From Balanoglossus misakiensis (Eukaryota > Hemichordata): DNA of 64,000 bases. Both the position numbers and the translations under genes were made by a program. Under the pieces are notes generated by a model. The model worked only from the letters and a program-made list of their open reading frames with translations, was not told the origin of the DNA and ran no database searches. How positions within the stretch are numbered: the first letter of the stretch is position 1; each line of letters starts with the position of its first letter. The DNA lies in NCBI GenBank assembly GCA_040954595.2, contig CM082585.2:9114001-9178000 (forward strand), in the 5' to 3' direction. Below, piece by piece: positions 39,801 to 50,236 of the stretch.

Positions 39801-42697
39801 CTTTCGCGAAGGATGCCCTAGGGGAGCTATCGGTCACTACGGGAGGGACGTTGGCCCGTCATGTGACCACTACATAATACCAGGTAAGGTCACAACGATG
39901 GCAGCGTTCAGACGCTTCGACAGGAGCGCATGGAACGCTGCCGAAGTCGAGACAATAGCGCCACGTCAGTATTCCCAACGACCGAACGGCACAGACCCTG
40001 GTCTATGGCCAGAGTAGTATCGTCACGGGCACGTGATTGCCCCTTCAATGGTTCCAAGGCAAGGGACCGCTCACACAATCGAAAGAGGGCCCATTTCCGT
40101 CCCAGACTGATTCCAACGGATGTAAACAGGAAACGCCCGCCAAAAGAGAAGAATCTCGGTCGAAGGCAAGAATGCAAAACAGGGACCGGTGCCATTGTAC
40201 GGTCCTCGGCTGTAAAACGGGCGCAAGAATCCCAGCTGCATTAATGAATAGTATTTTTTTAAACACGACTCAAGATGAACAGGTTGCATTCCTTAAATCA
40301 TCTACACCTTTGTCACGTGACAGACAGAACAAACGAACCAGGGTAACGTCTCCAGAAAGGCATATACAATGCACTTAGGTCAAGGTTTTCAAGAGTATCC
40401 GTATTAGGGTTTTCTTCATGACAGCTGTACCTACTTTGACCTAATCAGTTGGAGACGGTCTTTACTTTTGTATATGAATGTCAGGGTAGCGATATCGTCC
40501 CAGCGCCAAGTCGCGCTCGCATTCACGGTGACAGGGGAAATGAACTGCCACTTCGGCTCAGATGGGGAAGAGGAGGGGGAGGAGGGGGTAGGAGACGAAC
40601 CCCCTCCCAACTTACACGCGGCGCGGAGAACAAAATGCGACGAAAGACGCAACGCGTGTAAACGTCTGCGTTGATGCACGGGGCGTCTGACCTGAACTGA
40701 CCCGAACCCCGGGGTCCCGGTTGAAATTGGATCGTATTTCGTCCCGGGACTCGGTGAAGGGCTTCTAGGTGCACTGAGACAAACTTAATCCCTCCTGACA
40801 ATTCCTGTACCGCTGCCAAGTTCGTCACCTTTTCAGAGTCGTAATAGTAATAATCTTTTGCTGGCATTTCGACATCTGGTATGTGTTATTGCATGAAACA
40901 AAATCACCATTGTCAAGGAAAGCAAGGTCAGGAATGAATACCTATGTGCTAATGACAACATTCATTTTAAAAATATAAAAAATAGCGTCAAGGACACTGT
41001 GGTCCCATTTGAGGACATAGCACATAGCAACATAGCAATAAGCATATCTGCTCTGGATGCCAAGATATGGAAAAGTAGGTCAAAGGTCACCTGAGGTCAT
41101 GCAAAATTTGGGCAAGAAATTTTGACCCTATACTGGTCCATGTTGAACAAAAACCAAACCTATAGCCCTATTGGTTAGCCTGTAATTAGGTATGCACATA
41201 ATTAATGAGATATGCAGGTGTCACAGGTGACCCCAAATTTTGGCTTTTCAATTTTAGTGCCAACCCTCCAAACGCCAAGTCTGTATCTGCTCTGGATGCC
41301 AAGATATGATAAAGTAGGTCAAAGGTCACCTGAGGTCATGCAAAATTTGGGCAAGAAATTTTGACCCTATACTGGTCCATGTTCAACAAAAAACAAACCT
41401 ATAGCCTTATTGGTTAGCCTGGAATTAGGTATGCACATAATTAATGAGATATGCAGGTGTCACAGGTGACCCCCAATTTTGGCTTCTCAATTTTAGTGCC
41501 AATCCTCCAAACGCCAAGTCTGTACCTGCTCTGGATGCCAAGATATGGAAAAGTAGGTCAAAGGTCACCTGAGGTCATGCAAAATTTGGGCAAGAAATTT
41601 TGACCCTATACTGGTCCATGTCCCACAAGAACGAAACCTCTAGCCCTATTAATTAGCCCGGAATTAGGTATGCACATAATTAATGTGTTAAGCAGGTGTT
41701 ACAGGTGAGCCCAAAAATTTGCCTTTTATTTTGGCCCCATTGTGCTCACTGGCCAATAGACAGTCACTGTACAGGACTATTGCACAGACCAGAATTCCAC
41801 AATAAGACGTGGACATAGCTTAACCATAGAGGTATAAGTAAAGGTATAAATTTAATAAAAAGACTAAAAAATTCATAAAAAATAAAACATCAATGATATC
41901 AACTTAACACTTACAGGTCGGTGTGAGGTTGACATAAGGTACATACATATCAATTTTCAAAGCAATCTGACCAGTAATTGTTGAGTTACAGAATTTTGAT
42001 CAATTTCACATTTTACAAGCTAATTTGCATATTTTAGGGCCTGGCAACTTCGTTTGGACAAACTCCCATCTACAGCCCAGCCTGCACCTACACACCAAAT
42101 ATTGAGGTGATACGCGCAGCGGTTTTCAAGTTTTTGATGTGGACGGACATACAGACATACATCCATACATCCATACATCCATACATCCATCCATCCATAC
42201 ATACATACAGACGCAACCCATCCCATAAGGTCCCATGGTATATAGGCCTATACCAATGGGACCTAAAAAACAATTACACAAACGAGATATTTTTTCAAGG
42301 ATGTCTTTTCCTCCTGGAGTACAAAACCCCACGGCAGTCCCCCTTCCTCGATATGTCCTGAGGACTTTGTATTAGAATGTCCTGTTACAGGGATTGGCAG
42401 GAACGGAGCCAAGTTTGTTGGTTTGCTAAAGATTTGCGTGAAGGAGTTTTATTTACCTTCTGATTGGCACGGGTCGATAACGTTTGAAGTCTCGTCAGAA
42501 TCGGCGGCCACTCCGGCGGATGCATCTTGGCGATGGCCGTGGTGATGCCCGGGGTTTCCGTGGTGCCTGTGCCGGCCACGGGGATCGCTGTTGCCGCCGG
42601 CGGAGGTTCTGGCTCGTCCCGCTGTGGCGGGCGATGCGCTCACCAGCAACACAAGCAGCACGAGTTGGCAGCAGGCCCACACTGTGGTTCGCAGCAT
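27833..42697 (-). CDS. Tolloid-like astacin metalloprotease, 16 exons, CUB-CUB-EGF-EGF-EGF-CUB-CUB
   Basis: Exons in transcript order: 42697-42457, 35296-35069, 34908-34794, 34469-34253, 34119-33933, 33662-33513, 33357-33157, 32983-32834, 32585-32373, 32150-32028, 31874-31752, 29732-29607, 29007-28872, 28759-28506, 28354-28171, 27959-27833. All phases match (2775 nt, 924 residues). Exon 1 gives a signal peptide and a His/Gly-rich pro-region. A furin-like RHRR precedes the astacin domain (exons 3-5) with zinc motif HEIGHAVGFWHEQSRPDR, Met-turn SIMHYG and the tolloid CCSYVGR loop. CUB1 (exons 6-7), CUB2 (8-9), three EGF modules (10-12), CUB3 (13-14) and CUB4 (15-16) follow. Tolloids are secreted and process procollagens and BMP antagonists. 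Three adjacent EGFs with only four CUBs differ from classical BMP1/tolloid order. Intron 15 uses a GC donor (AG|GCAAGT). Confidence 0.92.
28035..28092 (+). repeat. Dispersed repeat with CCTGTCT...GTGGCCA, copy 1 (imperfect)
   Basis: It contains GAACCTGTCTGTGGCCAGTC and then AAGTGGCCACTATATATAGG. It is a diverged relative of the 29-bp repeat at 33384-33412 and 48505-48533. It lies in intron 15 of the tolloid-like gene. Confidence 0.5.
28142..28147 (-). terminator. AATAAA inside intron 15 of the tolloid-like gene, overlapping an in-frame stop
   Basis: If the GC donor after exon 15 is not used, the frame continues seven codons (QVEQISF). It then meets TAATAA, whose sequence overlaps a perfect AATAAA signal. 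This could make a shorter mRNA ending within CUB4. The sequence is directly visible; its use is inference. Confidence 0.45.
29085..29152. repeat. Microsatellite (CATA)n and (CAGA)n
   Basis: Imperfect CATA/CACA units followed by (CAGA)n lie in intron 12 of the tolloid-like gene. Confidence 0.85.
29967..30257 (+). CDS. Small coiled-coil ORF nested in tolloid-like intron 11
   Basis: A 96-codon ATG frame (context GAAGATGA) encodes a highly charged, almost entirely helical protein. Residues about 10-80 have a heptad-like pattern with a Glu run (EEEEEE), ending RKLRPWLKY. I do not recognise the family. It lies on the strand opposite its host gene, within the 2-kb intron between EGF exons 11 and 12. 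The second, longer coiled-coil ORF starts 82 bp downstream. No AATAAA lies between them, so they may share one mRNA, or this may be the 5' part of a spliced gene. A CACGTG E-box lies about 100 bp upstream (29862-29867). Confidence 0.6.
   Translation: MTHIRDANDSMRSLENTQKRMEQLCVDFHRMQEDLQSNEDFIIRKTERLRNVEKVFSRMTFQIGQMKERLEKLQRDLTAEEEEEERQRKLRPWLKY
30340..31377 (+). CDS. Coiled-coil protein, intronless, nested in tolloid-like intron 11
   Basis: This is a 345-codon ATG frame; upstream in-frame codons have no ATG. Residues about 5-95 form a continuous coiled coil (FAELDEQFKQLKRRSDALSS and onward). A probable globular helical part follows (about 105-275), then an acidic, Ser/Thr-rich tail. I cannot assign a family; a structural or scaffold role is possible but unproven. 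No introns are seen. An AATAAA signal lies 77 nt after the stop, supporting a real transcript. Host and nested gene run in opposite directions. A short coiled-coil ORF lies just upstream on the same strand. Confidence 0.75.
   Translation: MERGDALVSFAELDEQFKQLKRRSDALSSKLEELNTRFRTAYSEIEEQMVDAQRKSEEVHESLKALSARQSDLADRISAAETSCRDNSEYYMRKRVEVDILHSAACGNDDRMQTIFLYIREFFNILLDAVNGDRSDDNSPIKNVRLLWLREDDNSELRCLRSKVTRKLGFDEERLDHLKEFQNVFENLGLSEKCENKEFTFNETEALDLLNDLKSTGTETSSDVYETFRLVIAFVCVRKRPEFLASLTECQQSVLTEMLFGIEAFKAGNDKRDSKNCEADHVMPPDGGTASTDSESKDTMATDSGEDITTNKEEVIWPENCLKVVTATHETTKMSENISQNDESV
31396..31600 (+). repeat. Dispersed TCTCGCGAGA-type element, copy 1
   Basis: The left end has GATTGCGAGATCTCACGAGA then CTTGGTTAATT (31396-31440). 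The right end has GATCTCGCAGGGTCTCGTGG and continues to AAAATAGTCTA (about 31559-31600). The middle is unrelated to the other copies and includes a poly(C) tract. It starts just after the stop of the nested gene and overlaps its polyadenylation signal. Confidence 0.6.
31454..31459 (+). terminator. Polyadenylation signal of the nested coiled-coil gene
   Basis: A perfect AATAAA lies 77 nt after the stop codon, in context CTAGAATAAAGG. Confidence 0.6.
32217..32276. repeat. (GGT)n microsatellite
   Basis: An imperfect run of GGT/GAT triplets lies in intron 9 of the tolloid-like gene. Confidence 0.9.
33384..33412 (+). repeat. 29-bp dispersed repeat (CAAACCTGTCTATAGTGG), copy 2
   Basis: The same 29 bp occur in inverted orientation at 48505-48533. 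It lies in intron 6 of the tolloid-like gene, 26 bp from the acceptor of exon 7, so it sits where a branch point is expected. Confidence 0.8.
41048..41740. repeat. 239-bp tandem repeat, about 2.9 copies, with DR1+DR4 hormone-response half-sites
   Basis: Units start at about 41048, 41287 and 41526, exactly 239 bp apart and very similar; the last is truncated or diverged after about 41700. Each carries AGGTCA, one A, AGGTCA, CCTG, AGGTCA: a perfect DR1 followed by a DR4 arrangement. These lie at 41077-41099, 41316-41338 and 41555-41577. The binding consensus is known for nuclear receptors (RXR, HNF4 and relatives for DR1; RXR/TR/LXR types for DR4). Function here is inference; it may simply be part of a transposon-derived repeat. 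Confidence 0.9.
42143..42212. repeat. (CATA/CATC)n microsatellite
   Basis: Tetranucleotide CATA and CATC units lie near the 5' end of tolloid-like intron 1. Confidence 0.85.
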
Positions 42698-43071
42698 ATT
42701 CGTTGTTGTGATGTTTTCTTTTCTTTTTTCACCCGAGGTGGCTTAGAATTTCACGGGTCGACGCCGCAAGAACGAGGCGTTGGGGCAAAACACCGGCGTG
42801 TGTTAGTTGTTCCCCGGTCTGACTTCAGCTCCTCGGTTGCGACGTCCACTTTTTGTTCAGCGGCAGATCTTAGAGGCTGGTGGCGGTATACTCGCGGTGT
42901 GACGTCGCAATGGGGTCGAATTAATGCAGTATGGAAGTATCGTCCGCAACTGACTTGTCTTGCCGCATTCCCACCTCGGCGATGATTAAACTGAAAATCT
43001 GACGAGCAGATGTGCTGATGTGCCCGATACCGCAGCCGAGGGGAAACAATCGATGTCCTGCTTGACTTTCG

Positions 43072-43077
43072 CATATA
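43072..43077 (-). promoter_or_regulatory. Possible TATA-like box of the tolloid-like gene
   Basis: On the minus strand CCTTTATATGC lies about 375 nt upstream of the ATG at 42697. It would give a 5' UTR of about 350 nt. Only position and sequence support this. Confidence 0.35.
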
Positions 43078-46000
43078 AAGGCGCGCTGGCCTTGTAAACC
43101 GACCAATACAATGCGAGAACGGACATGGTCGTCAAGACAACCTCCATTCCTGGGTATTTGCAGTGATCAAGCGATTTTGAACGCCAGATGGCATCAGTGG
43201 GCCCTTGCTACCTTATGACGTCACGTGGTGGCCCGGGCAATAAATCGGATCAAACCTCCCTCCGCCAGGTAGTGACTTTGACCTCTACCACATTGCGCGC
43301 ACCTAACGGAGGGAGGGGGCAATTTGACGCAACAGTCGCATAACCTCCAGCCCCCTCTCCCAATATCAAATGGGTTACCCCTAGTAAGAACGCCGTGGCA
43401 TGGGATTTTACTATTTCTGTTGACCTTAACCACAGTGCCTTATTCTGGCTTCCGTTACGACGCTGTTGGCAAGACTAGTTTAGCTCTTTCGCTTTTATTA
43501 CTGTCCAAATACAAAGTCCTCCCTTCGGGGTTGTTTACATCCATACCGTGCCGGGAGGTGCTATTTTTCTGAACTAGTTCTCCGGGCGTTCACTACAGGA
43601 AACGGGGTCTGTGAACGTGACTGGTCGGAACAATACGACCGGATAACAGTGTAAATACAACCCGAATTGCCGGCGGCGAGGTCACGACCTGGCTGTAATA
43701 ATAGGCGCAATATTACGTATATACACACTGAATGCTGGAATGTTGTCAGTTATGCAATCACGTGCCCTTAGACGTGTTTCCAGCGTGACGTCACACATGG
43801 TAAGCTCGAGTTCACCGTGCTCCAGTATACCACAGTGACAGCAAAGCACTGGAAGTACACACCATGTACACAAACATGACGGGACAATGTGGCTTTAAAC
43901 TTAAAGGCAACAAACCCAATTTACGACGGACATAAAGTAAACGTACAGCCCTGAAAAATAAATGGGTCCAATTTCAATGGGTGTACTTGTTTATAACCAT
44001 GGCAGATGGGACCTCCACATTTTGAGACAAGTTTTTTTAAAACAAATCGAGCAGATACGAGTCACCCTGGGATTCTACTGACATTACACAGTTTTGGGAC
44101 AACCTATCTTTAAGTAGTCACATATGAGTAAGATCAGGATCCTTAGCAAGTTTTGTCAAATTCAATGCAATAATTCCTCAGATGAAGTCGGCCAAGGACA
44201 GTAGCAGTCAAGGACATTTGTTCAAGTCATTACAATTCATTTTTGAACCGTGCATGCTAGCTCAGTAACAATTCGGTCACTTTCTTCACCCGGGAGTTGA
44301 AAACAGTGAACAAGACAATGGCAATACCGCGCGAATGAATTCATTGGCCCAGTCTCAGTACTTAATAAATAGCCATAGAAATACGACAGGGTTTCTTAAA
44401 AGGGTATACCCGACCCAATGAATTCCAAAAACCCCAGACTAAGCAAGTGTCGGCTCCCGTGCCGGCGACACATGCCAGACTCGCGAACACCAATACAGCC
44501 ACATAAACACCACTGACTTCTTCCCTGGCGCTCCCATCAATTGGCGAATTCCTGCGAACGTCAAAATGAACCTTCCTTTTATATTAAGACAGAGAGCACG
44601 GAGATGGACGGCTAAACTGAACGACCTTCGATGTAGATACACCGACAACAACGAAACATATTGTTTGTCGGGGGGGGGGGAAGCATAAGCACATCGTTTT
44701 ACTAGCATCCTGTACAGCTACAGGTGGCCTTCGAAGTTCTCAATTATTGGACGAGTGATGCATAGTGATGCATATTCTACGCGTCCCTAAATCCGGGTCA
44801 CAACGAGACTCCGGGACGTCCCCATGCACCGACTACCAGATGCCGTTGCCTGCCTCTCTGCGATGTCTCAATGCCGAACAAAACAGACCCGTATTTCCTC
44901 TTTTTGTCAAACAATCTTGTACCTTAACCCGCGCTCTTCAGCTGGATTGGGGGAAAATACAACCTCTCCTCCAAAAGGAGGTCGATAATTTATACCCTTC
45001 ATTTTCAAACAAATGCAAATCATATAGGCCTACGACAGTATAAGCCAAGGAAGCCGGCAAGTACAAGTCAACAAGTCTGTCCTAGAGAAGATTTTGTTTC
45101 ACTCTCACAAAAATGTAAATACCAGTATTTCTTTCTGTCTACGATGCCAGACCAGACCGTCGTCGTGAGAAGAGACCTGTACATAGACGTCCCTGGACAG
45201 TGGAATTACAAATGTTTATGGACCCTTGAAACTTGTCGGGGCTTACTCAAACATTTTGGAAATAAACGCCTTGCAAACTAATGGACATACATGCCCACAA
45301 AGGGAAGGCTCCACAGATCTACCGTTCGCCTATTTCCACAACATGGATTCGGTTAACCTTGGTTCAGTTTTATTAAATGCGATGCCTTGTCTCTCAAAGG
45401 TGTCCAGTCTTATCTACTCAGGCCCCACAATAATCACCATCGTTATCGTTAAAAGCCCACTTCGCCTAAATAGAGGGGTCATGGCAAACATAGTTATCGT
45501 TAAAAGCCTAATTTGCCCAAATTCAACTGTCAAGGACACGGGGTAAGAATTTAGAGGGGAACATGTTTAAATACAGAAATATAGCCAAACGATTATAATT
45601 AATGTAGCTCTAAATACCATAGATACTTGTAAGAAACAGAGTGTACAGATAAACAAAACTTACAATAAATCGACTTCAAAATTTAGTGATTTCAACTTTA
45701 ACCATTTAAGGTCTCTTTTAAGGACAATTTAAAGACAACTGAGCAGCACTGAATATTGTGCGATACAATTCCTTAGCCTGGTTTATTTTAAAAGCTATTT
45801 TAAAGACATTTAATTATAACCTTGGGAGTTTCAATCTGACCTTTAACAGATGTGAAAGCCTGTTTTATCAGGACGTGCATTCAACGTCAAGGGTACCGTC
45901 GTCAAAAATTGGGAATTTAAGAGGACCACTCAACGTCAAGGGCAGCACTGAAAAAGGGGTTGCGAATTTATGCAGGGGGGGTCGGTCATACCGCAATTAA

Positions 46001-46472
46001 TCTCGGACACGTTCAGTTTGTGTTTATCTTCTACTTGAAAGCTTTTAAGCTTGAAGAGTCAGTCGATCTTCGTTTTCGGGGAACAAAAAGGATCACAAGG
46101 CCATTCTCCACAAACTGATAGTCCTGAAGCATGAAGTGAGTACCCAACGCTCGATTTCACATGTAGTTTACCGATGCGTTGTTGAAATCCATTACTGTCA
46201 TGTGATTGACGTCCAACAAAGTTGCTGACTCGATGAAAAATGCAGATTTCAAAAGAGGAATCGTGGTACATTTTTAACGTACTCAACATTTCCCAAACTG
46301 TGCACACCCGCCAAACGGTGATGACAATCGCCATCCCACAGATGGGAGAGCATCGTAGATGGCGCTGTTAATTTGCCCGAAACAGCGCCAAGCTGGATAC
46401 CACAGCTTGACTGTAACTCTTCACATTGATGGAAATACAATGCAACTATCTGTACGTTTGCAGCGTTTTCTA

Positions 46473-46478
46473 TTTATT
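46473..46478 (-). terminator. Polyadenylation signal of the uncharacterised six-exon gene
   Basis: A minus-strand AATAAA (GAAATAAATAG) lies about 121 nt after the stop codon at 46599. Confidence 0.65.
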
Positions 46479-46598
46479 TCATAAAATTCTTCATCCTACA
46501 GAAGGCTTGATTAAATCATTTTAATCGATCTGACGTAACTCTTAAACGCACGCTACAATTTCTCTGCTCGCGGGGTGCGTGCGCACAACTATGGCGGA

Positions 46599-49310
46599 CT
46601 AAATGTCTGCAGGGGCGATGTCTGACGTCACAAAGTAGAAAAGGACCTCGGGATTGCTGAACGTGGCTGGCATAGCAAATCTATTTTTTCTCTCCAGAGT
46701 CATCAACCTGACGTCACCGCTCCCACGTGAACTGATATACATGTGCTTCTCCTCCGTTTCCTGTAGTATTGTGTATGCATTTTTCAGGTTGTGGTATACA
46801 GTGTGGAAAATATATTCTTTACCAAGATCCTTCAACCAGCCATCGATCATTTTCTTTTTCTTTGAAAATTCAAAGAGAAAACAAAAACTGTTATAGCATC
46901 GACGTATGCGACAGCGATTGATTGATTGGTAGCTAGATGGCTGGCAGGCAAGCTGGTTAGTTGGTCGGCTGATTGATTGATTGATTGCTTGGTGTGTTAG
47001 TTGATTGATCAATCGATCAATCGATTGATCCATTGATTGATCGATCGATTAATTGGCTGGCTGGCGGCCAAGCTGCTTAGTTGGCTGGCTGGTTGTTTGA
47101 TTGGGTGATTGTTTATTTGTTTGTGAGTTAGTTGATTGTTTGATTGATTGATTGGCTGGCTGGCTGGTTAATTGGCTGGTTGTCTGGCGGATTGATTAAT
47201 CGATTGACGTGCAGCATTTACGTGCATGACGACTGCAATCGCCGAAATACAGTATACCGATATTCATGTATTATTGTACATGTATATGATGTTTTTTTTT
47301 CATTTGCATGGCTTGCTAGGCATCTCCAATGGATAATAGATTCGATACAAGCAACAAAATTCTCTATAATGTTTAACCTCACATGTTCTGCAAGTGCTGA
47401 TATGTTTCTCACTAATATCGCACGGCCATGGCTAAGCCGCGCGTTTGGTCCGAATCTGTTGTTTTCTATGGTAAAGTTGGACCTCTAAGACGGCGAATGG
47501 GGGTGAAAGGGTTATATTTGTCACCAAGACTACGTGCTTACCTCAACCTCTAATCTTCCCTTGTTGGTTTTCAACACGAATATGTAATCCTGGTATTCAT
47601 CAGAGACATTTATCCCGGATAATCCGATGAAAAATCTTGACTTTTCATATGGACCGTAATAATAGTCATCATCATCATCATCATCATCATTGGAGCGGGT
47701 GCCACGGTCATCAGTACTCGGTGAATCCTCGGTTTTGATTGACCTCGCACTGTGCAATGTCCAGTGTGTGTCAACTATTGGGGGAAATGACCATATGCAG
47801 ATTTGAATAAAGGGGTCATATAAGCCAAACACGTCTCCCTGTATTGGGACTGCACATGTTTTTCACTTGTCAAGTTCTTTAATCATACGTACCGGCATCG
47901 AAGTACCCACGTGTGTCCACGAGGCCGCCTTTCTCGTCATACCTCAACCTCAAATATCCATCATTGGAATTACTCGCAGTCGACCAGATCTGAACGGTTT
48001 TACACGCTAGCTGCCTCCATTTTACTTTGTACGTGCCCTGCGAGAGGAACAGTACAAAACGATATTTGAAAACCCTGGACTGGGTTCTTCTCAGAACATG
48101 TCGAATACATTTTTTGTAAGGCCAGGAGGAGAAAATTCAGCGTTAAAGGCCTTGCTCAACAGTGGGTCAAATCTGTTGTTTCTAATAAGTTAAGTTCAGT
48201 TAAGTGCTAAGACAAAGGCTTTCTTGTTTGCCTTCATTGTTCTGCCCTGGGATCGAGAAAAAGAGTGTATACTTACCACCAGGTCAGCCTGTTACAGGAT
48301 AAACAAAATAGAATGAATTAAATGTTAGTATCAAGTATATGTAAACTTGAATGATATGATGTAACATGTAACAGTCAGTTAATTGTGTTAGTGGCCATCC
48401 CAGTCTATCTGTATAGTGGGCACTTTGATACAGTCACTGAGCAATTAATTAACATTGCCTATAAAGGCCACCTGCCTATACAGGCCAGTTTAGGAAAGTC
48501 GCTTGACTGGCCACTATAGACAGGTTTGACTGTACTACAGAAATTATAATGTTGGATTTTGCGTGCACTCTAAAAGTACGTGTACTAACCATGGCAGTCT
48601 CCGGTGTTATTGCCAAAACGATGGCGTTGCTTCTTTCTTTGTATTTCATCTTCACGTCAAAAATAAGTTCTCTCTAGAAAAAAAGAAAGGCGTTAGCAAC
48701 TCCAACGATCATAAGAGACATAGCCAGCGTTTTATCTCCGTTCTTTTTTTTTATCAATCGTACTTTGCTTGAGCACCGGTCTGATTGGTCAGTTTATTTG
48801 CTTATTCATTCCCCAAACAGGTGCACAACAACCGCGCCATTGTTGCATCGGTTTGCGTGTGCCATGTGACCCGTTTTCTCCAAAGTTCAGTAAAGCTGTT
48901 ACATAATACATTACGAACTAAGAATCTCGCTAACAATTCTCTGGGGGTAAACTGTTCGGTTTTTTACCTGCCCGTGTTTGATATTCTCGCTTTTATCATA
49001 AGTGCGCGGGACGGGTACCAAGGAATTGGACTACCCGTCTGATGTCAACAAGCAGTAAAGCTTTGATATCAACGAGAAATAATGCAAGAACTGCAATGAT
49101 TCACCAACATTGAAACACGCCAATACTTACGGACACACCAGTCGAATCATCGTCTTCGCCGCCGCCGGCAGTTGAAGCAGTGCGATAATTGAGTATCCGG
49201 CGATTTGCCAAGGGTTGGCGGAAGTCAGTAGGCCGGGTCGCGCTGCAACCTCGCCTCGTCAAACGAGGACGGCGTATCGCTGGAAAGAGCGCCCTCAGCA
49301 GTGTACCCAT
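46599..49310 (-). CDS. Uncharacterised 329-residue protein, six exons including a 12-nt microexon
   Basis: Exons in transcript order: 49310-49131, 48673-48590, 48288-48277, 48037-47893, 47849-47542, 46859-46599. The 990 nt stay in frame and all junctions have GT-AG signals. I do not recognise the family. The first 60 residues are Arg-rich with few acids (MGTLLRALFPAIRRPRLTRR), like a mitochondrial presequence. The middle looks beta-rich (KVKWRQLACKTVQIWSTA, DGYLRLRYDEKGG). Exon 5 encodes eight Asp from a (GAT)n repeat followed by YYYGPYEKSRFFIGLSGI. The C-terminus is mixed helix and strand and ends SDIAPADI. Exon 3 encodes only ADLV, yet its flanks (CAG before, GTAAGT after) and phase 0 are perfect. 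The gene is divergent from the Ig receptor starting at 50237. A location in mitochondria is inference. Confidence 0.8.
46912..47205. repeat. (GATT)n/(GGCT)n microsatellite cluster
   Basis: Nearly 300 bp of interspersed GATT, GATC and GGCT tetranucleotides lie in intron 5 of the uncharacterised gene, starting about 50 bp upstream of the acceptor of exon 6. Confidence 0.9.
48505..48533 (-). repeat. 29-bp dispersed repeat (CAAACCTGTCTATAGTGG), copy 3
   Basis: It matches 33384-33412 on the opposite strand. Related fragments (GGCCACCTGCCTATACAGGC) lie just upstream from about 48390, so a larger degraded element of about 150 bp is likely. It lies in intron 2 of the uncharacterised gene. Confidence 0.75.
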
Positions 49311-50236
49311 CCTTTACGTTGGCGCGTTGTGTTGCGTTCGGAAACGTCACTTCGCTAACTATAAATGGAGCGGAAATTTATGCTGATTACTACTAAGGGA
49401 TTAGTTGAAAAATAAAATACTGTGCAATTGTTCATGTTTTACAGAGTACAACAAGAAACTACAGTTGACACCCTATACGGAAATACCGAAAAAATGGCCG
49501 CCCAAAGTTGGGACGTAGTGTGGGTTTCACTCCGACCAACTTACAGCGCTGATCACGATAAACAAAAGAATACGGTGGGCGTGGTCGTTATGAAGTAAAG
49601 CGATATTCCCGTTTTCTACACCAGGGCTTTTGGAAAATACGGATATCCGGCTTGTGTCGGCATTGACCTTGCAGAGCACGCCCCAATCATACAACCTCCT
49701 TACCCTATGCGACTCGACGATGGCGCTGCCCCAACTTAACCGTGTCTCTCAGTGGGTTTTATGTACCGCCGGGTTAGTACCGCCTGGCTTGGGCAACCGT
49801 GTTGCATGTACGCGTGCTGGGGACAGATTCTCGCGGGGACAATCACGAGAGTACCACGCTAGGGTGAGGTCAGGGGGAATTCCAATAATACTAGTACCGC
49901 CAGTGTCCAAGACCTACTTAATAGCCGTCCTTTCATTTTCGAGAATCGGGTTCAGACAACATTTCTAAGAAGAAGGGCCGGCGTGACCTCCGTTCCACCC
50001 GGAAGGAAAAAAAAACACACAGAAACACCTTTGTTAGAATACTTTGCCTTCACGTTTTCACCGACTGCAACTTGGGGAAAAGTGTTGCCCTCACAATCAT
50101 CTGACCTGACACTTTTACTCTGCGTTGAAAGTGACCCAACGTTTACATAGCGTATGCGGTTGATACGGGCTTGACACTCGCCTGACGTAATGTGAGAGAA
50201 TTCTTCAGCCAAACACCGGACCAGAAATACAGCGAT
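49311..50236. other. Divergent intergenic region between the uncharacterised gene and Ig receptor A
   Basis: This 926-bp stretch separates two oppositely oriented start codons and so should hold both promoters. I could not place a TATA box convincingly for either gene. Confidence 0.5.

Larger units (their letters stand above)
35297..42456. other. Intron 1 of the tolloid-like gene (7.2 kb)
   Basis: This interval separates the signal-peptide exon from the pro-domain exon. It contains the 239-bp tandem repeat (41048-41740), a CATC/CATA microsatellite (about 42143-42210) and a poly(C) tract (35813-35822). Two open frames (37784-38257 on +, 40523-40867 on -) show no family resemblance. I did not find another exon that fits the phase-1 junction, and the exon 1 to exon 2 join is already in frame. 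Confidence 0.65.
42698..46598. other. Spacer between the tolloid-like gene and the uncharacterised minus-strand gene
   Basis: It must contain the tolloid-like 5' UTR and promoter on the left and the neighbouring 3' UTR on the right. A poly(G) tract lies near 44671-44680. I saw no other gene, RNA or clear repeat. Confidence 0.5.

Noticed and set aside
40523-40867. Minus-strand frame beginning PAKDYYYYDSEKV, considered as an exon between tolloid-like exons 1 and 2
   Set aside because: Exon 1 already joins exon 2 in phase 1 with correct splice sites, and this frame has no resemblance to an astacin pro-domain.
49630-49968. 112-codon plus-strand frame in the divergent promoter region
   Set aside because: No domain resemblance and no splice link to receptor A exon 1.
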